Below are positions 34,370-46,293 of a stretch of 64,000 bases of DNA, in pieces. The position numbers and the translations under genes were made by a program. The DNA is taken from NCBI GenBank assembly GCA_963930655.1, contig OZ005621.1, positions 6,187,001 to 6,251,000 of the forward strand, read 5' to 3'. Origin of the DNA: Myrica gale (lineage: Eukaryota; Streptophyta; Magnoliopsida; Fagales; Myricaceae). Under the pieces are notes generated by a model. That model was not told the DNA's origin, did no database searches, and worked only from the letters and a program-made list of their open reading frames with translations. The number at the start of each line of letters is the position of its first letter. Positions within the stretch are counted from its first letter, which is position 1.

Positions 34370-37019
34370 CTAACACACACATTAGGTAATCAACAAAAAG
34401 TTTGAAAATAAAATTAAAAGAATAAAAAGTGTACGTCATGCCATTTCGTATACACATATTCATTAATGTACCTGGCTACGGATTGCACCACCTGACTGAT
34501 CATCAAGAACACAAAGTGGCATCGGAGCGTGACACTCGTTTGATTGACCTTGCGTTGCTTGTGAGGCCTAGAAAGTCAAAATGGTTATGTCTTTCCAACG
34601 AAACGCAAGAAAAATCAAAACTCAAGCAAATTGGGTTTCTAACCTGTTTCTTTCGGATCCTTGGTTCAGCATCTTTCTCAATCGGTGCCTTATTTAGCTT
34701 TCGTTGTGCCTTCTTCACTGCTTTTTCCATTTCTGACACCATTCTCGTTGATCTTGGCCTCCCTACCCGTTTCACCTTAACAGGACTGAGCACCACGTTA
34801 CTTTGGGTCGCTGAAACATCATTACTTTGCATGGCCTCATTACAGCTCGAAGAGCCAAGTGCAACTGCAGAGTGCTGGGAACTGCGAATGGGCTCAAGTT
34901 CACGGTATTCATCCTTCAAGACATTAACATGTGCCATCAGCTTCTTGTATTTCTCCACGTTAATTGACGCGAGCGATGCTAATTCATTGAAATTCTTGCA
35001 CAAGTCGTCATACCTCGCGTCATTAGGGTCACCATTCAAAGCATCATAGCTACTCTTAATGAAAGTGTAATGTCGCTTTATGTCCTTCCTCCATCTCCAA
35101 AGATAATATTTTGGTGGCAACATTTCAATTTTCTTTGATAATAGCACAGAAATTACATGACAGCACAAGATACCTCTTGTTTCGAACAACGCACACGTGC
35201 ACTTCACTTCTACTTCTTCGTCGTTGTAGTAAAGACAATATGATTTCTCTTTCATATGCTTGTTTACGACACCAAGTTGTATGACTTCATAAGTAGAAAT
35301 TGCACCTTCTACTTTAAGACAAGAGTGATTACACTGCATAACTTTTCGAAACTCCCCCTGCACTTCTTTGAACTTTGCATTGGTATACACAGCTTGAAAG
35401 CTCTCCTCTAAAGGAAACGGACTTGAACACGGAATCATGCGATTGAAACAATCGAAATCGGCATTTGTCTCCCTTTCAACCATTTTCCGCAATGCACTAT
35501 CAAATTGGTCAACAAATTCCTTCAATGTGGTCCGTGAGTGCACATAGCCATCAAAAAACGAATTCATACTCTCACTCCGCTGCGTCGTATTCATTCCCGC
35601 CCAAAATGTATCTCTCACATATGCCGGCACCCAAAAACTCTTCTCACCATATAACCCATCCAACCATGCATTATCCTCTAATTGATAAGTCTCAATTAGA
35701 TATTTCCAATTTTCCTCAAACTGTTCACATGTTTCAGATTCATACACACAATTGTTTAAGGCAACCCTTATACCATCGAAGTAAGGATGTGATCCAAACT
35801 TCTCTGGTAGTTTTCTCATAATGTGCCACAAACAATACCTATGTCGTGTTGTATCACCAAAAACAATTTCAATTGCATTCTTCATAGATCTAGCCTGATC
35901 TGTTAAAATTGCACTTGGAGCTTTACCATTCATGCAACCCAACCAACTCTGAAACAACCAAACAAATGTTTCGGTATTCTCGCTTGAGATTAGTGCTGCC
36001 CCAAACAGTATTGACTGACCATGATGATTCACACCTACGAAAGGAGCAAATGGCATATCGTAGCGATTGGTCAAGTACGTAGTGTCAAATGAAATAACAT
36101 CCCCAAAGTATTCATATGCCGCTCTACTTCGTGCATCAGCCCAAAAAACATTTCGCAACCTACAATCATCATCCATGTCCATCACATAATAAAAGCCAGG
36201 ATTTTTCTGTTGCATTCTACTAAAATACTCACTAAGTGCTTGACCACCTCCTTTACCGAGCCGAAGCTCTCTTGCCTTGTTAATAAAATTCCGACAATCT
36301 CGCTCTACAAAGGAAACATTTTCATACCCCCTCATTTCAACAACAAGAGATGTAAAATTCTTACTTGCACGTATTCCAGCTCTGTCATTTATTTCTAACC
36401 TTCTCTTCACAGAAGCATCTATTTTCCTATGACATCTTATTAACCTTGCTTTGCCTGGACTTAGACTGTGGTTATGTTCAATCACAACCTTAGTCAACAA
36501 CCACTTTCCATTCCCACATAACATTGCACAAATCCTGGCTGGACAATTCGTTTTAATTGTTGTTGGTACGGCATCACTTTTGGTTGTTCTTTGTTTGCCT
36601 TGCCTAAAACAAGCATAAGTTACGTGTCTGACACCCCCCCCCCCACTTTTTTAATCCCTCTTTTAACCACAGCAAAACCATCTCGCTTCGCATACTGTAC
36701 ATAGTAACGTAAAACTTCATCTGCCGAATCAAATATCATTGATTGCTTAGGTTCTTCACATTTATCAGCTTCATCTATCACCTCATACAGCACATCATTT
36801 TCTTCTTTATCACCCAACTCTAAATTACATAAAAAAAATTAAATAAGAAATGCAATTTTCAAAAAACCTTATTTGGGAACCAAAAAAATAATTTGACGCT
36901 AAATTATCAATATGACAAGTCTAACCAATTTCGGGGTCATCTTCGTCCGTTAAATCATTGTCGTTGTATTCAGATTCAACTTCTCCCTCCTTCTCCAAGC
37001 GTGAACTTGAACACTCCAT
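33852..37019 (-). CDS. FAR1/FRS-type MULE transposase fused by splicing to a VARICOSE (EDC4) C-terminal domain
   Basis: Five exons: 36926-37019, 34644-36819, 34472-34567, 34244-34369 and 33852-34160. The protein starts MECSSSRLEKEGEV and has a FAR1 DNA-binding domain (DEVLRYYVQYAKRDGFAV to CPARICAMLCG...EHNHSLSP). A MULE DDE domain follows (ISFDTTYL, ILTDQARSM, RYCLWHIMRKLP, TTQRSESMNSFF) and a SWIM zinc finger (CTCALFETRGILCCH). Exon 3 adds 32 linker residues. Exons 4-5 encode 144 residues matching the VARICOSE/EDC4 C-terminus: PVDLTMELSKLV, VWLCSTVDL, PLSQGVLLNLL, AMHARPI and INSMLM. Introns after exon 2 are phase 0 and the joined frame is open to the TGA at 33852-33854, about 930 aa in all. 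A run of 11 G (36634-36644 on the complement) leaves the FAR1 domain one base out of frame; 12 would be in frame. Real slippage or a homopolymer read error are both possible. VARICOSE normally scaffolds mRNA decapping; its role here is unknown. Confidence 0.8.
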
Positions 37020-37422
37020 TTAGAATAACTGCAAAAGCAAACGATTTACGTGATTATCTGCATTAGTTTCCAAATAGAAACATGTCCAAGAACTTTTGAC
37101 ATACTCATTACATTAGTTATAATTCAATCTAACACTTGCAGCGGGCAGAAGTTTACTATATTCATGCTCAAGTTAAGAAGTGCTACAATAAATATTAAAA
37201 AAAAATAGTCAAGCTAATCTTAAATGTCCTACACAGATCAATATTCATGCTCAAGTTAAAACTCTTAAATATCCACACAGATCAAGCTAATCTTAAAGTC
37301 CTACACAGAGTAAAATTAAATGTCCCAGACATGATCAAGCTAATGGGTTCACCGTTCAAATTCATCTTATAAAGTCAAAGAACAGAAAAAATGCCTTAAG
37401 TATATATTTGAAAAAAAAAATT

Positions 37423-37751
37423 ACAGTAGATTTAGGGGCGAAACCCAGCAAAACCAAGACTTACAGTAGATTTCCAGCCGCCCGAAACCCAGCCAAGCAC
37501 AATATCGCGTGGGAATGTTTGATTTGGGGCAAAATCGACGGGGAGAGAGGGAGCCGTAAATTTGGGGGCGGGAGCTCGGGGAGGGAGACAAACGATTTGG
37601 GGAAAAATGTGTGGGGAGAGAGAGACCCTCGAAGGTAAAGAGGCAGGAGAAAAAAAATTAAAAAGCATAACATTTACGCTGAAAACGGGGCCCACGGGAA
37701 ACGAATTTTTTATTCGGCAGAAGAACGCGAGGCGAACGCCAAGCGTTCCTC
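37423..37751 (-). repeat. right terminal inverted repeat of the MULE
   Basis: Inverted near-identical copy of 30014-30352; see the element entry. It lies about 400 bp upstream of the transposase start codon and could carry its promoter. Confidence 0.9.
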
Positions 37752-37890
37752 ATTGGATAATGTTCCTATAATTAATCCATACCTTTGACTTTTTTTTTTG
37801 TCTAAGCCAATCCATACCGATATTTCAGTTTTTGTTGCCTGATGCTAATCCGTATATGAATTTGGTGTGGCATTACTTTTGTACACGTAA

Positions 37891-38283
37891 TAGGGGTAAA
37901 AATTGGAAATGTCGTCCGGACCGTATTTTCGGTTCTCTTAAATTAAAGGATCAGATCGGACCCCTTAAATGCAATCCGATCCAGTCCAGTCAAATATGGT
38001 CCGAAACGGTTTCATTTTTTTAAATTTTTTTAGGTTAATTTCGAAGTGAAAAAGACATATAAAAATGTTGAGTTTTAGTTTAGATTAAAATTAAACTTTT
38101 TAAGTTTGTAATTTGTATTAAACAATTATTTTTTATTTATATTAATAAATCTGGTCCGGTCCGGTTTGTCAAAAGGCATGGACCGGACCAGACCACAATT
38201 AAAAAAAAGGACCGGACTGGACCGCAAATCTGGTCCAATTTTGCGTTCCGATTCAGTCCGCAATCCGATTTTGTTCAGCCCTA
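37891..38283. mobile_element. hAT-like element with GGTCCGG repeats, older copy
   Basis: Ends TAGGGGTAAAAATTGG and GTTCAGCCCTA are of the TAGGG hAT type. The interior repeats GGTCCGGTCC and GGACCGGACC motifs, shared with the better-preserved copy at 62913-63206. The flanks share ACGTAA but not a clean 8-bp duplication. Confidence 0.5.
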
Positions 38284-41230
38284 CGTAAACCATTATTTCT
38301 TAGAGATAACGATGGATGGAGAATTATTTTCTTACTACAAAGCCCATAATTGGAGGCCCAAAAGTAGTGAGGTAAGAGTTAGTCTATTTGATGTGGAATG
38401 TGTCTTTCTACGATTGGAGATTCATAAAAGAGCCTGACATCGATATTTTATCGGGTAAAGATGTCCACGTAAGAAATTATGATTGCTCACTGTTTAGTCA
38501 CTGAATGACGGTTCTTAAAGTGAAAGGAAACCGGTGAAGAATCAGTCGACTCAAGGTAACTAGGGGGAGACTAAGTCTAACAGTGTCGGCCTCGATGAAA
38601 GATTGGATGAGACAGAAAAAGTCTACAAATAAAAGAAAAGCATTATGTGTGTGTTATTAAGAAGTGTAAGCATTATATATACGGGACCGTTTAGAAATTT
38701 CTGGTCTTTTGACCCGTCTCGTAAGGTTTTTATGGTCATTTGGATTCGGACTTCAATAAGTTCAATAGGGTAGTCTAAATTATTTTTTCCAATTTTTTCC
38801 AGATAATATATAGTTGCTGAGGTAACTCTATTTTTGCGAACCTGGAAATATTCGGCCCACCTTAAGCACTGAGTAGGCTAAAGCCCAACCAGACCTCTAC
38901 GAGAACAAGTTGAGCTCATCCGGTCCTAATCTTGATAAAACGTTTCCCTCACCGAGAAAAGGTCTCCTCCTCTCCAAGCAAAAGGCATCCCTGCACGTCC
39001 AATCAACTAGATGAAGTGTTCAGGAGGTGATTATCATTGGCCCATAAAGCGGCCACTCTGTAGCGAGCTGAAGGGAGGATCCGGCTCTCCTGCAATTCGG
39101 TGAGAGGCAGAGAGGGAGGTGTGGGTCCCGCTCACCGAATTGGACCTGCAATATCCTAGACATTTCAGGAGATCCTGGTTCTTGAAGGGATGGACTTTCC
39201 TTGGAGGAGAATGCAAAATGGGGGGTCCGACTTGGCCGTTACCTCGCGGATCCATCTTGATAAAACGTTTCCCTCACCGAGAAAATGTCTCCTCCTCTCC
39301 GAGCAATAAAGGCATCCCTCTTAATGCACGTCCAATCAACTAGATGAAGTGTTCAGGAGGTGATTATCATTGGCCCACAAAGCGGCCACTCTGTAGCGAG
39401 CTGCTGAAGGGATGGACTTTCCTTGGAGAAGAATGCAAAATGGGGGTCCGAGTTGGCCATTATCTCGCGGAGCCATCCCAAGCCATAGGACCATCCCGAC
39501 GTATGGTGTCACCACCAAAACTTTAGTGCATGTTTAGAAAAATCTTTAGAATTTGAAATTAAATCTTCTAAATTTACCAGACATTATTTTTATACGAATG
39601 TAAATATAATTCAATATTATTTTTAAAAAATATATATTTTGTACTCTTGAATTATGGGGTGTCTGACACTTTGCACCTATTTATTTTAATTTCGTGACAT
39701 TGAACCCATAATTTTTTGATTTTCATCGATTAGCACCCTAAAGCCAATTTACTCGCTAATCTTGACGGTGAGGAGGGTAAAACAGGAGAAACAAACGCAA
39801 GTGACGCATGTGGACGATAGATGGGCTAATTACCGTCAATATTAACGACTAAATCAGCTTTGAGGTGCTAATCAACGAAAATAAGAAGATTGTGAGCTCA
39901 ATGTCATGAAAACACCCCATAGTTCAATGGTGCAAAGTGTATTTTCCCTTTACTTTTTTTTACAAACATCAATAAAACTCAACTTTTATACAAATAACAA
40001 TAAAACTATAACATCGCCTAAATATTCACATCATACTTAAAATTCTTAAAATTTTACCAAAACCAACACGCACTCTCCAACCGTCAAGGCATATAAAAAC
40101 AGCTCAAAAGAGGTAAGCTTTTCCATAAGAAAATGCACTTATTCTATTTTAGAACGAAAACTGACTTCACTATCAGAAGCTATCCCCCAGGAGCCCCTTT
40201 TAACAGTATCTTAGTGCAGGCCCTTGTCCAGCAAAAGATCCTATCGGCAGCCCCGTTGCAAACCAAGCGGACCGGTATTTCTTGGCATTATATATATATA
40301 TATTAATGGCAGTAAAAGCCTGTTGAAGTAAGATGTAATAAACTTGCGTTATTAAAAAAAAAGACACTGAACTATAACCCGTTGTGAACTAGGGGGAGGA
40401 CCTTAGGAATCTTTTGCAATGATTTAGACAGCGGAACCTATCATGCTTAACGTACTCTTAGCAATTATTTTTTGTCATTTTAATGAATAAGGAATTCCAG
40501 AATCCAGGTGATCTTTTCGAGCTCTGGAGTGTACGTAGCCAAGTAGTATTTCACTTCACCAAATTAAAAAACACAAGTACTACGTTACTTGTATTAAGCC
40601 AAGATTAAGGTGTAGTTAACTCCATAAGTTAATTATTATTCTAGTGTAACTTATGCGGCTGAATATCACCTAGAAGCCACTTGTGGTGTATTCCATTTCT
40701 CCCTTTCCCAAGTTTGCTTAGAAAAAAAAAACTTATGTGGCTGATTCGCTGAATACGAGGTCATCGTTGTAGAAACTGAATCCGCCTCTTTAGGTGGGCC
40801 AAACAGTTTCGAGCTTTCTGCCCTCGCAACGTATTATCCCCAACAGCCCATCTCTTGTGGGCAACACTCCTCGAATTTAATTCCTATATACATCAGATTT
40901 AATGGATAGTTTAGATGTGTTCCTGTGTAGTTCAAACAAGCTTAGCAAATGGATGTTCGAAAAAGAACAGAACAAAAGATAGATGTTCGAAATCCCCTAA
41001 AGTCCTTTCGAATACAGCTTGATAATTTCATATTAGACAAGCTAATTAAAAAAGGAAGAGGATATTACATCAGATTATTTAGAAGATATAACTCAAATGG
41101 AAGAAATTGCACCGAAAATACTTCGAACTAGGCCTTTTTGAGAAAATTTTAAATGAAACCAGTTTGGGATCAGGAGAATGTAATCTCACAATCTATTAAT
41201 GTTAAAACTTTTATTGAACTCCCTATCATC
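38284..41230. other. intergenic DNA with duplications, 3' side of AAE copy C
   Basis: No gene visible. 38660-38830 matches 16503-16690. A direct duplication covers about 38930-39065 and 39255-39400 (AACGTTTCCCTCACCGAGAA to CACTCTGTAGCGAGCTG), and GGATGGACTTTCCTTGGA recurs at 39188 and 39408. At 39648-39950 an inverted-repeat element (TTATGGGGTGT / ACACCCCATA) sits inside another AT-rich MITE-like stretch (about 39530-40070). The segment near 40228 repeats one near 29312. Confidence 0.5.
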
Positions 41231-41233
41231 CAG

Positions 41234-43778
41234 CTATAACTTGCTCTTGAGTACAGGCCCCATCTCCTTCGCCTTGGTCCTCAGCAAATGCTTCTGTACC
41301 TTCCCAGTAGAAGTCTTTGGCAATGGTCCAAACACCACAGATTTTGGAACCCAATAAGCAGGTATCTTAGACCTGCAGAACTTAATTATGTCTTTCTCCA
41401 AACTCTGCTCGTCAGATGCATCAACCCCAGGCTTTAATGACACAAAAGCGCAAGGCGACTCACCCCAACGTTGGTCCGGCCTCGCCACCACTGATACCTC
41501 CGAAATGGCTGGATGAAAGTACAGAGCATTTTCTACCTCCACGCTACTAATGTTCTCACCTCCAGATATAATGATGTCCTTTGACCTATCTTTGATTTCT
41601 ATGTATCCATCCGGGTGCTTTACAGCAAGATCTCCAGAATGATACCACCCATTTGCAAAAGACTCCTCATTTGCTTTTGGGTTGTTTAGGTAGCCCTTCA
41701 TCACAAGATTACCTCGAAATACAATCTCTCCAACGGAAGTTCCATCAGCAGGGACAAGTTGCATCGTTTGAGGGTTGACAACATCTAGGCCCTCCAAACC
41801 AATATACCGGACGCCTTGGCGTGCATTGAGACGAGCTTGCGTTACAGGGGGCAACGAGTCCCACTCAGGCTTCCATGCATTTACAGTGGAGGGGCCATAG
41901 GTTTCTGAGAGACCATAAGTGTGGGTGACACGAAAGCCTTTTTGAGACATTGCAAAGAGAACAGAAGGGGGTGGGGCTGCACCGGCTGTCATTACATGAA
42001 CAACATGGGGGAGGGGAAGGATAATTTCTTCCACAGGAGCATTAGCTATGGTGTTGAGCACCACAGGTGCAGCAGAAAAGTGAGTCACACAATAGTTGGC
42101 TATGGCTGAGTAGACTCCCCTTGCTGTAACCTGAAGAGCAAAAGGGACCGTCATGGAGCTTGAATATTATCAACATTACGACGCTAGATACTACTGGTTA
42201 AAATCACATAATATTTAAGATTACATAATTTCAACCCCTATGATTCACCTGGCGAAGGCAAATGTTAGTCCCACAAAGAGCTGCCAGAGACCAAGCGAAA
42301 CACCAACCGTTGCAATGGAACAAAGGCAGAGTCCACAGATATACTGCCCCTTCATTTATCCCCCACATGAGACGATTACTCAAAGCCATGAGATATGCTC
42401 CACGGTGACTCAACACCACTCCCTTAGGACTAGCTGTCGTGCCAGACGTGTAACCCAAAGCAATGCTCTGCCACTCATCCTCTGGTGGCTTCCAAGCAAA
42501 CTCAGGGTCACCAGCTTCCAGGAATTTCTCATATTCAATGGCCCCTTGTCCAAAAGCATATGTGAGGACACTAGGGTCGCAGTTTTCATCAGCTATGACA
42601 ATTAAGAGTGGAGGTTCATAGGTTGTGTTTTCCTCGGCCAAGATTTTCAAAGCTTTCTCTGCTAAAGCAAAAAACTCTTGATCCACCATCACAACTGCAG
42701 CTGATGAATGGCCAAGAAGGAATGCAATGGCCGATTCATTAAGACGAATATTCACGGTAGTTAGAACAGCTCCAGCCATCGGAACTCCAAAATGAGCTTC
42801 GTAGGTGGCTGGGGTATTAGGGGCAATTATTGCTACCCAGGGCCGGCTCAAGGGTAAGGCAAGTTAGGCGGTGGCCTAAGGCCTCACCCTGAGCAAGGCC
42901 CCGTAAAGACTAAAAATATTTTTTTATATTTTTTTTTTTGTGTTGTAAATGACCAAAAAATAAAAAGATAACTGAGCTAATAAAAAAAAGACAAAATACA
43001 ATCTTTTCATTTTTTTATCATGAGTGGACATATATATTTCTTCTAGAATTCCTAATTTGTTTTAGATATTTCTGAACTTTGCTCAAAGAGAAAAAATGCC
43101 TTATAAATTTCTTAATTGTTCTAGTCATGGGGCCTTAATGTCATGTATGAGGGCCTCGTAAAAAATAATTAATGGGGCCTTTAATATTTTATATTAAATT
43201 TAATAATTTTCAGGTAATTTTAAATATTTTATATTAAATTTTATATAAAAAACCTATTAATTTATTTTGCCTTAGTCCTCCATTTTGTTTGAGCCGGCCC
43301 TGTTGCTACCTGTTAACGAAAATCAGAAAGACAAATTAACTAATTGCTTACTAGTTCCGACACAACATAAGGAACTAGAAGATAAAGTCCGTACGGTCAA
43401 CGCCAACAAGGCAACAACATGGGAGAGGCGTCTCCCACTAAATTTGGAGTACTTAAATTTAAGAAAAAGTTGGAAAAGTTCTTACGTTTGAGTTTCCTGG
43501 GGACGATTAGAATACAGAAAATAGTACTGAATGATCACTAAGGGTATGGGACTCACCGTTTTTCCGAGGCCGATAGAGTGGTTAGTGAGAGCGGAGGCCA
43601 ATCGACGGCAACGCTGGTAAGTGTCTCGCCACGTGTAGCACCGAGCTCCATGGACCACCGAGTCTCTGGTAGGGTGCACCAAAGCAGCCCTATCCAGAAA
43701 CCACAGCGGCGTTAACGCAGTGTAGTTCGCCGCATTCTTCGGAAGATCGTCTATGTCGACGTTTCTACTCATGGCCAT
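41234..43778 (-). pseudogene. AAE7: ACN1/AAE7-like gene, copy C, interrupted by a hAT element at exon 2
   Basis: Third tandem copy. Exon 1 is 43557-43778 (74 codons, MAMSRNVDIDDLPKN), exon 3 is 41234-42130 (298 aa plus stop, ending SKL). Exon 2 should be 42249-42836, again 588 nt, and is open throughout. A 465-bp hAT element with an 8-bp target duplication sits exactly at the intron 1/exon 2 boundary. The original AG acceptor survives on the far side of the insertion but is followed by only 7 exon bases before the transposon. The base pair before the main exon is now GG. A possible replacement acceptor inside the element (CTTGAG) would add 10 bases and shift the frame. Another one upstream leads to a stop. 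The rest of the gene has no lesions and the promoter is retained, so loss is recent; residual splicing around the insert cannot be excluded. Confidence 0.8.
42838..43302. mobile_element. non-autonomous hAT element (465 bp) in AAE copy C
   Basis: Terminal inverted repeats CAGGGCCGGCTCAA and TTGAGCCGGCCCTG (last base pairs allowing one mismatch) with an exact 8-bp target duplication TTGCTACC (42830-42837 and 43303-43310). Both are diagnostic of hAT transposons. The interior is AT-rich with several AGGCCT/GGGCCT words and no transposase. Confidence 0.9.
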
Positions 43779-43875
43779 CTCTAACAGTACTCTCTGTCTC
43801 TTTCTTTCTCCCACACTGTCATCGTAGGTTTGTTTTGTTTCTTAGACGAGGTTGTTAGGAAACAGTGAAGTGAGA

Positions 43876-43885
43876 GTTTATGTAG
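43876..43885 (-). promoter_or_regulatory. TATA-like element of AAE copy C
   Basis: CTACATAAAC on the minus strand about 100 bp upstream of the start, equivalent to the TATA boxes of copies A and B but with a C inside the core. Confidence 0.45.
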
Positions 43886-44329
43886 GGATCTCCACGACAT
43901 GTAGAGAGTCTCGTGAATCGAGGCTTATTGGGAGAGCTTTCGTGGACGAGTACTGAGCTGACCAGATAGACCTCCTCGGTCATTCTGTCGTATACAATTT
44001 TAGTTGCCGGAGCCTGGGGTCACGCGGGACGCGTCAATTTCAACACCGGCGTGACAGCTGAGGCACACACGCTGTAGGCCTTTAGCGCCCGGAAAATGGG
44101 TGGATGTATCTTCACGTACAATTTTATAATCATTTTATGCGACAAATTTGTGTTTTCTCTCTTTTTATAAATTTATTAAAACCTTGGATGAATCAGATTG
44201 TGGATGACGTGGGTTTCTGCATCTTCGACCCAGAGAATGAAATTGACCTGCGGTGCTTCTGTGGGTGAAATAGACCTATTATTCTATTCTCTGTAAACGA
44301 CAAAGATACAGTGATCAACGATGCAAGGG

Positions 44330-44528
44330 CTGCGTTTGTCACTAAAATTTTACCCAAAATTTTATCTCTCTCCTAATAAAATATTTCAATATACATCTCT
44401 CTCTTCCATTAAAAAATATAAAAAATTACAAAAACTATAAAATATTACCTCTCTCTTCACTTTTTCACTAAACTCAATACCAACACTAAACTCAATACCA
44501 AAAATTTTACCACACAAAGCCACTCTTT
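44330..44528. mobile_element. Tourist-like MITE, family 1 (inverted copy)
   Basis: Starts GGCTGCGTTTGTCAC and ends ACACAAAGCCAC; body is the inverse of 13347-13545 (CACTAAACTCAATACCAACA). About 200 bp, no coding frame. Confidence 0.6.
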
Positions 44529-45064
44529 ATTTCTGATCCTAATTATTATTATCTGGAGTACTCTGATATAATTACTGAAGCGAAGAGATTATTTGCACAG
44601 CATCCCTAGACCCTAGTATATATATAGGCCCAGGTCACAGTGCATCTAAACTACAAATCTGTACAAATTTCTAACATAAATAAAACCTATATATAAGCTT
44701 AATTAGAAAAATATGGATATCTCAATCGTATTTTATAGTTAATTTTTCACTAATAGTTTAGGAATTTGGTAGATGGGGTTTTCTTTCATATATGCAACTT
44801 GCTTTATTGTATTGGTGGATGATGGAATCCTTTGGCCAAATTTTAGCCCGTGGAGCTTATAATCATGGTACTTTAATGAATAAGAACTTTGAACATTCAT
44901 TAATTGTATCTACCTTCCTGCTCTGGGCCGGGTGTTTGTAGACAAGTGGTATTTTACTTTCTCGCATAGAGAAAACGCGTGACCAGGTATATACTTTACT
45001 TGTATTAAAGCATGCAAACTTAATGTCGACTCATTAAACCAGAAAAAGTATATGATAATTAATG

Positions 45065-45106
<42 letters not shown>

Positions 45107-46290
45107 GTTTACGATATTAGTATAGTTGAATCATACAAATGCTTGTAATATAATTAACCTCAGAATATACCACCTTCTCTGGATATGGTTGAAAGAAGCT
45201 TAACAGCTACTCATGCACCTTCGCAGAACATCCTTAACAATCTCATACTTATTGATTGAATTAATGTTTTGGCGAGTCTGATTGAATGATCGATCCAATA
45301 GAACTAATGGTGATCGAAAAGTAGGTTAGCAACAGTTGAGTTTGATTACTTATTTGATTAAGATTTTGACCAACCATTTAATGTGCGCGTCCATTAATTA
45401 TGGAAATAATTAATATTTAAGGGTTAATTATATTTTTCAGTCTCATTCTCCCACTTTGCCCTTTAGGCTGTCGATTTCATTACATTTTGTTCTTCAACTA
45501 TCAATTGTCTATATTTTGCACATTCACTTTTAATTTAGATAGAAATTATTGTTTTAATTAGTTCAATGACTTGTAATTTTTGTATCATTATATTTTGTAT
45601 AAGGGTAAAGTTGTCATTTTCATGAACCAAAAATAGTAATTTTTGTCTAAATTAACGATGAGAAAACAAAGTATAGACAATTAGTATTTGAGGGATAAAA
45701 TATAACGAAATCAATAATGTGTGGTGCAAAGTGATAAAATATTTTTGCGATGTATATCAAATTAATATTTGATTTGACAATTAACTTTAATATTTTTCAT
45801 CAAGATAATTAAAATTTTATGTAGTTTCTAAGAAATGCAAATATATTGTCAATTTCAAAGGTATATATATGATTTATGAATCCTTGATTTAACATGACAT
45901 ACAGTAACGCTAAAGTCTATGTCCAAGGAAAGCGCCAGAATTGAATCAGAGAGCTTGTGTAAAACGACATAAGATTACCCACATGAAACACTTCAAAAGA
46001 GATCACAAACTGATTCATAGAATCCACATTGCATACTTACAAAATGACTGAAATTTGGAATTAAAACAATATCTTGACATTTTCACAACGATGGTGAAGC
46101 GCAGCCGCGTACATATATCAATGTAGACTTTGGCTTTCAGTGATATTTTCTCCTCCTGAGGAGGCAAAATTCAGTAGATTCCAGTTTATTTCTCTTTTAT
46201 CACTCGTATTCCAACCTTTCCTCCTGAAATTGTACACGTTTCGCGAGCTGTATATATATTGCATTCTTCCGGTAGGGGTTTACCAAACAG
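44529..46290. other. intergenic DNA and CTL 3' flank
   Basis: No gene visible. A (TA)n tract lies at about 45069-45101. 45428-45745 is an imperfect inverted-repeat stretch (GACTAAAAAT-like words, GATTTCATTACATTTTGTTC versus AAATATAACGAAATC) and may be a decayed MITE. The right end should contain the CTL 3' UTR. Confidence 0.45.
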
Positions 46291-46293
46291 AGC

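Larger units (their letters stand above)
30014..37751. mobile_element. 7.7-kb Mutator-like element carrying a FAR1-VARICOSE transposase
   Basis: Terminal inverted repeats of about 339 bp (30014-30352) and 329 bp (37423-37751) begin with GAGGAACGCTTGGCG and end with its complement. ATTGGATAA flanks both ends exactly (30005-30013 and 37752-37760), giving the 9-bp duplication typical of Mutator. A paralogous unoccupied site with a single ATTGGATAA lies at 15861-15869. From left to right the element holds the TIR, a G-rich minisatellite, a 222-bp tandem array, an internal diverged TIR copy, short repeats, the five-exon minus-strand transposase gene, and the right TIR. The arms are nearly identical by eye, so insertion looks recent. 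Apart from a one-base homopolymer frameshift it has what an autonomous element needs. Confidence 0.9.

Noticed and set aside
35465-35821. 118-codon plus-strand frame
   Set aside because: Antisense shadow of the transposase exon, which has a far better conserved reading on the minus strand.
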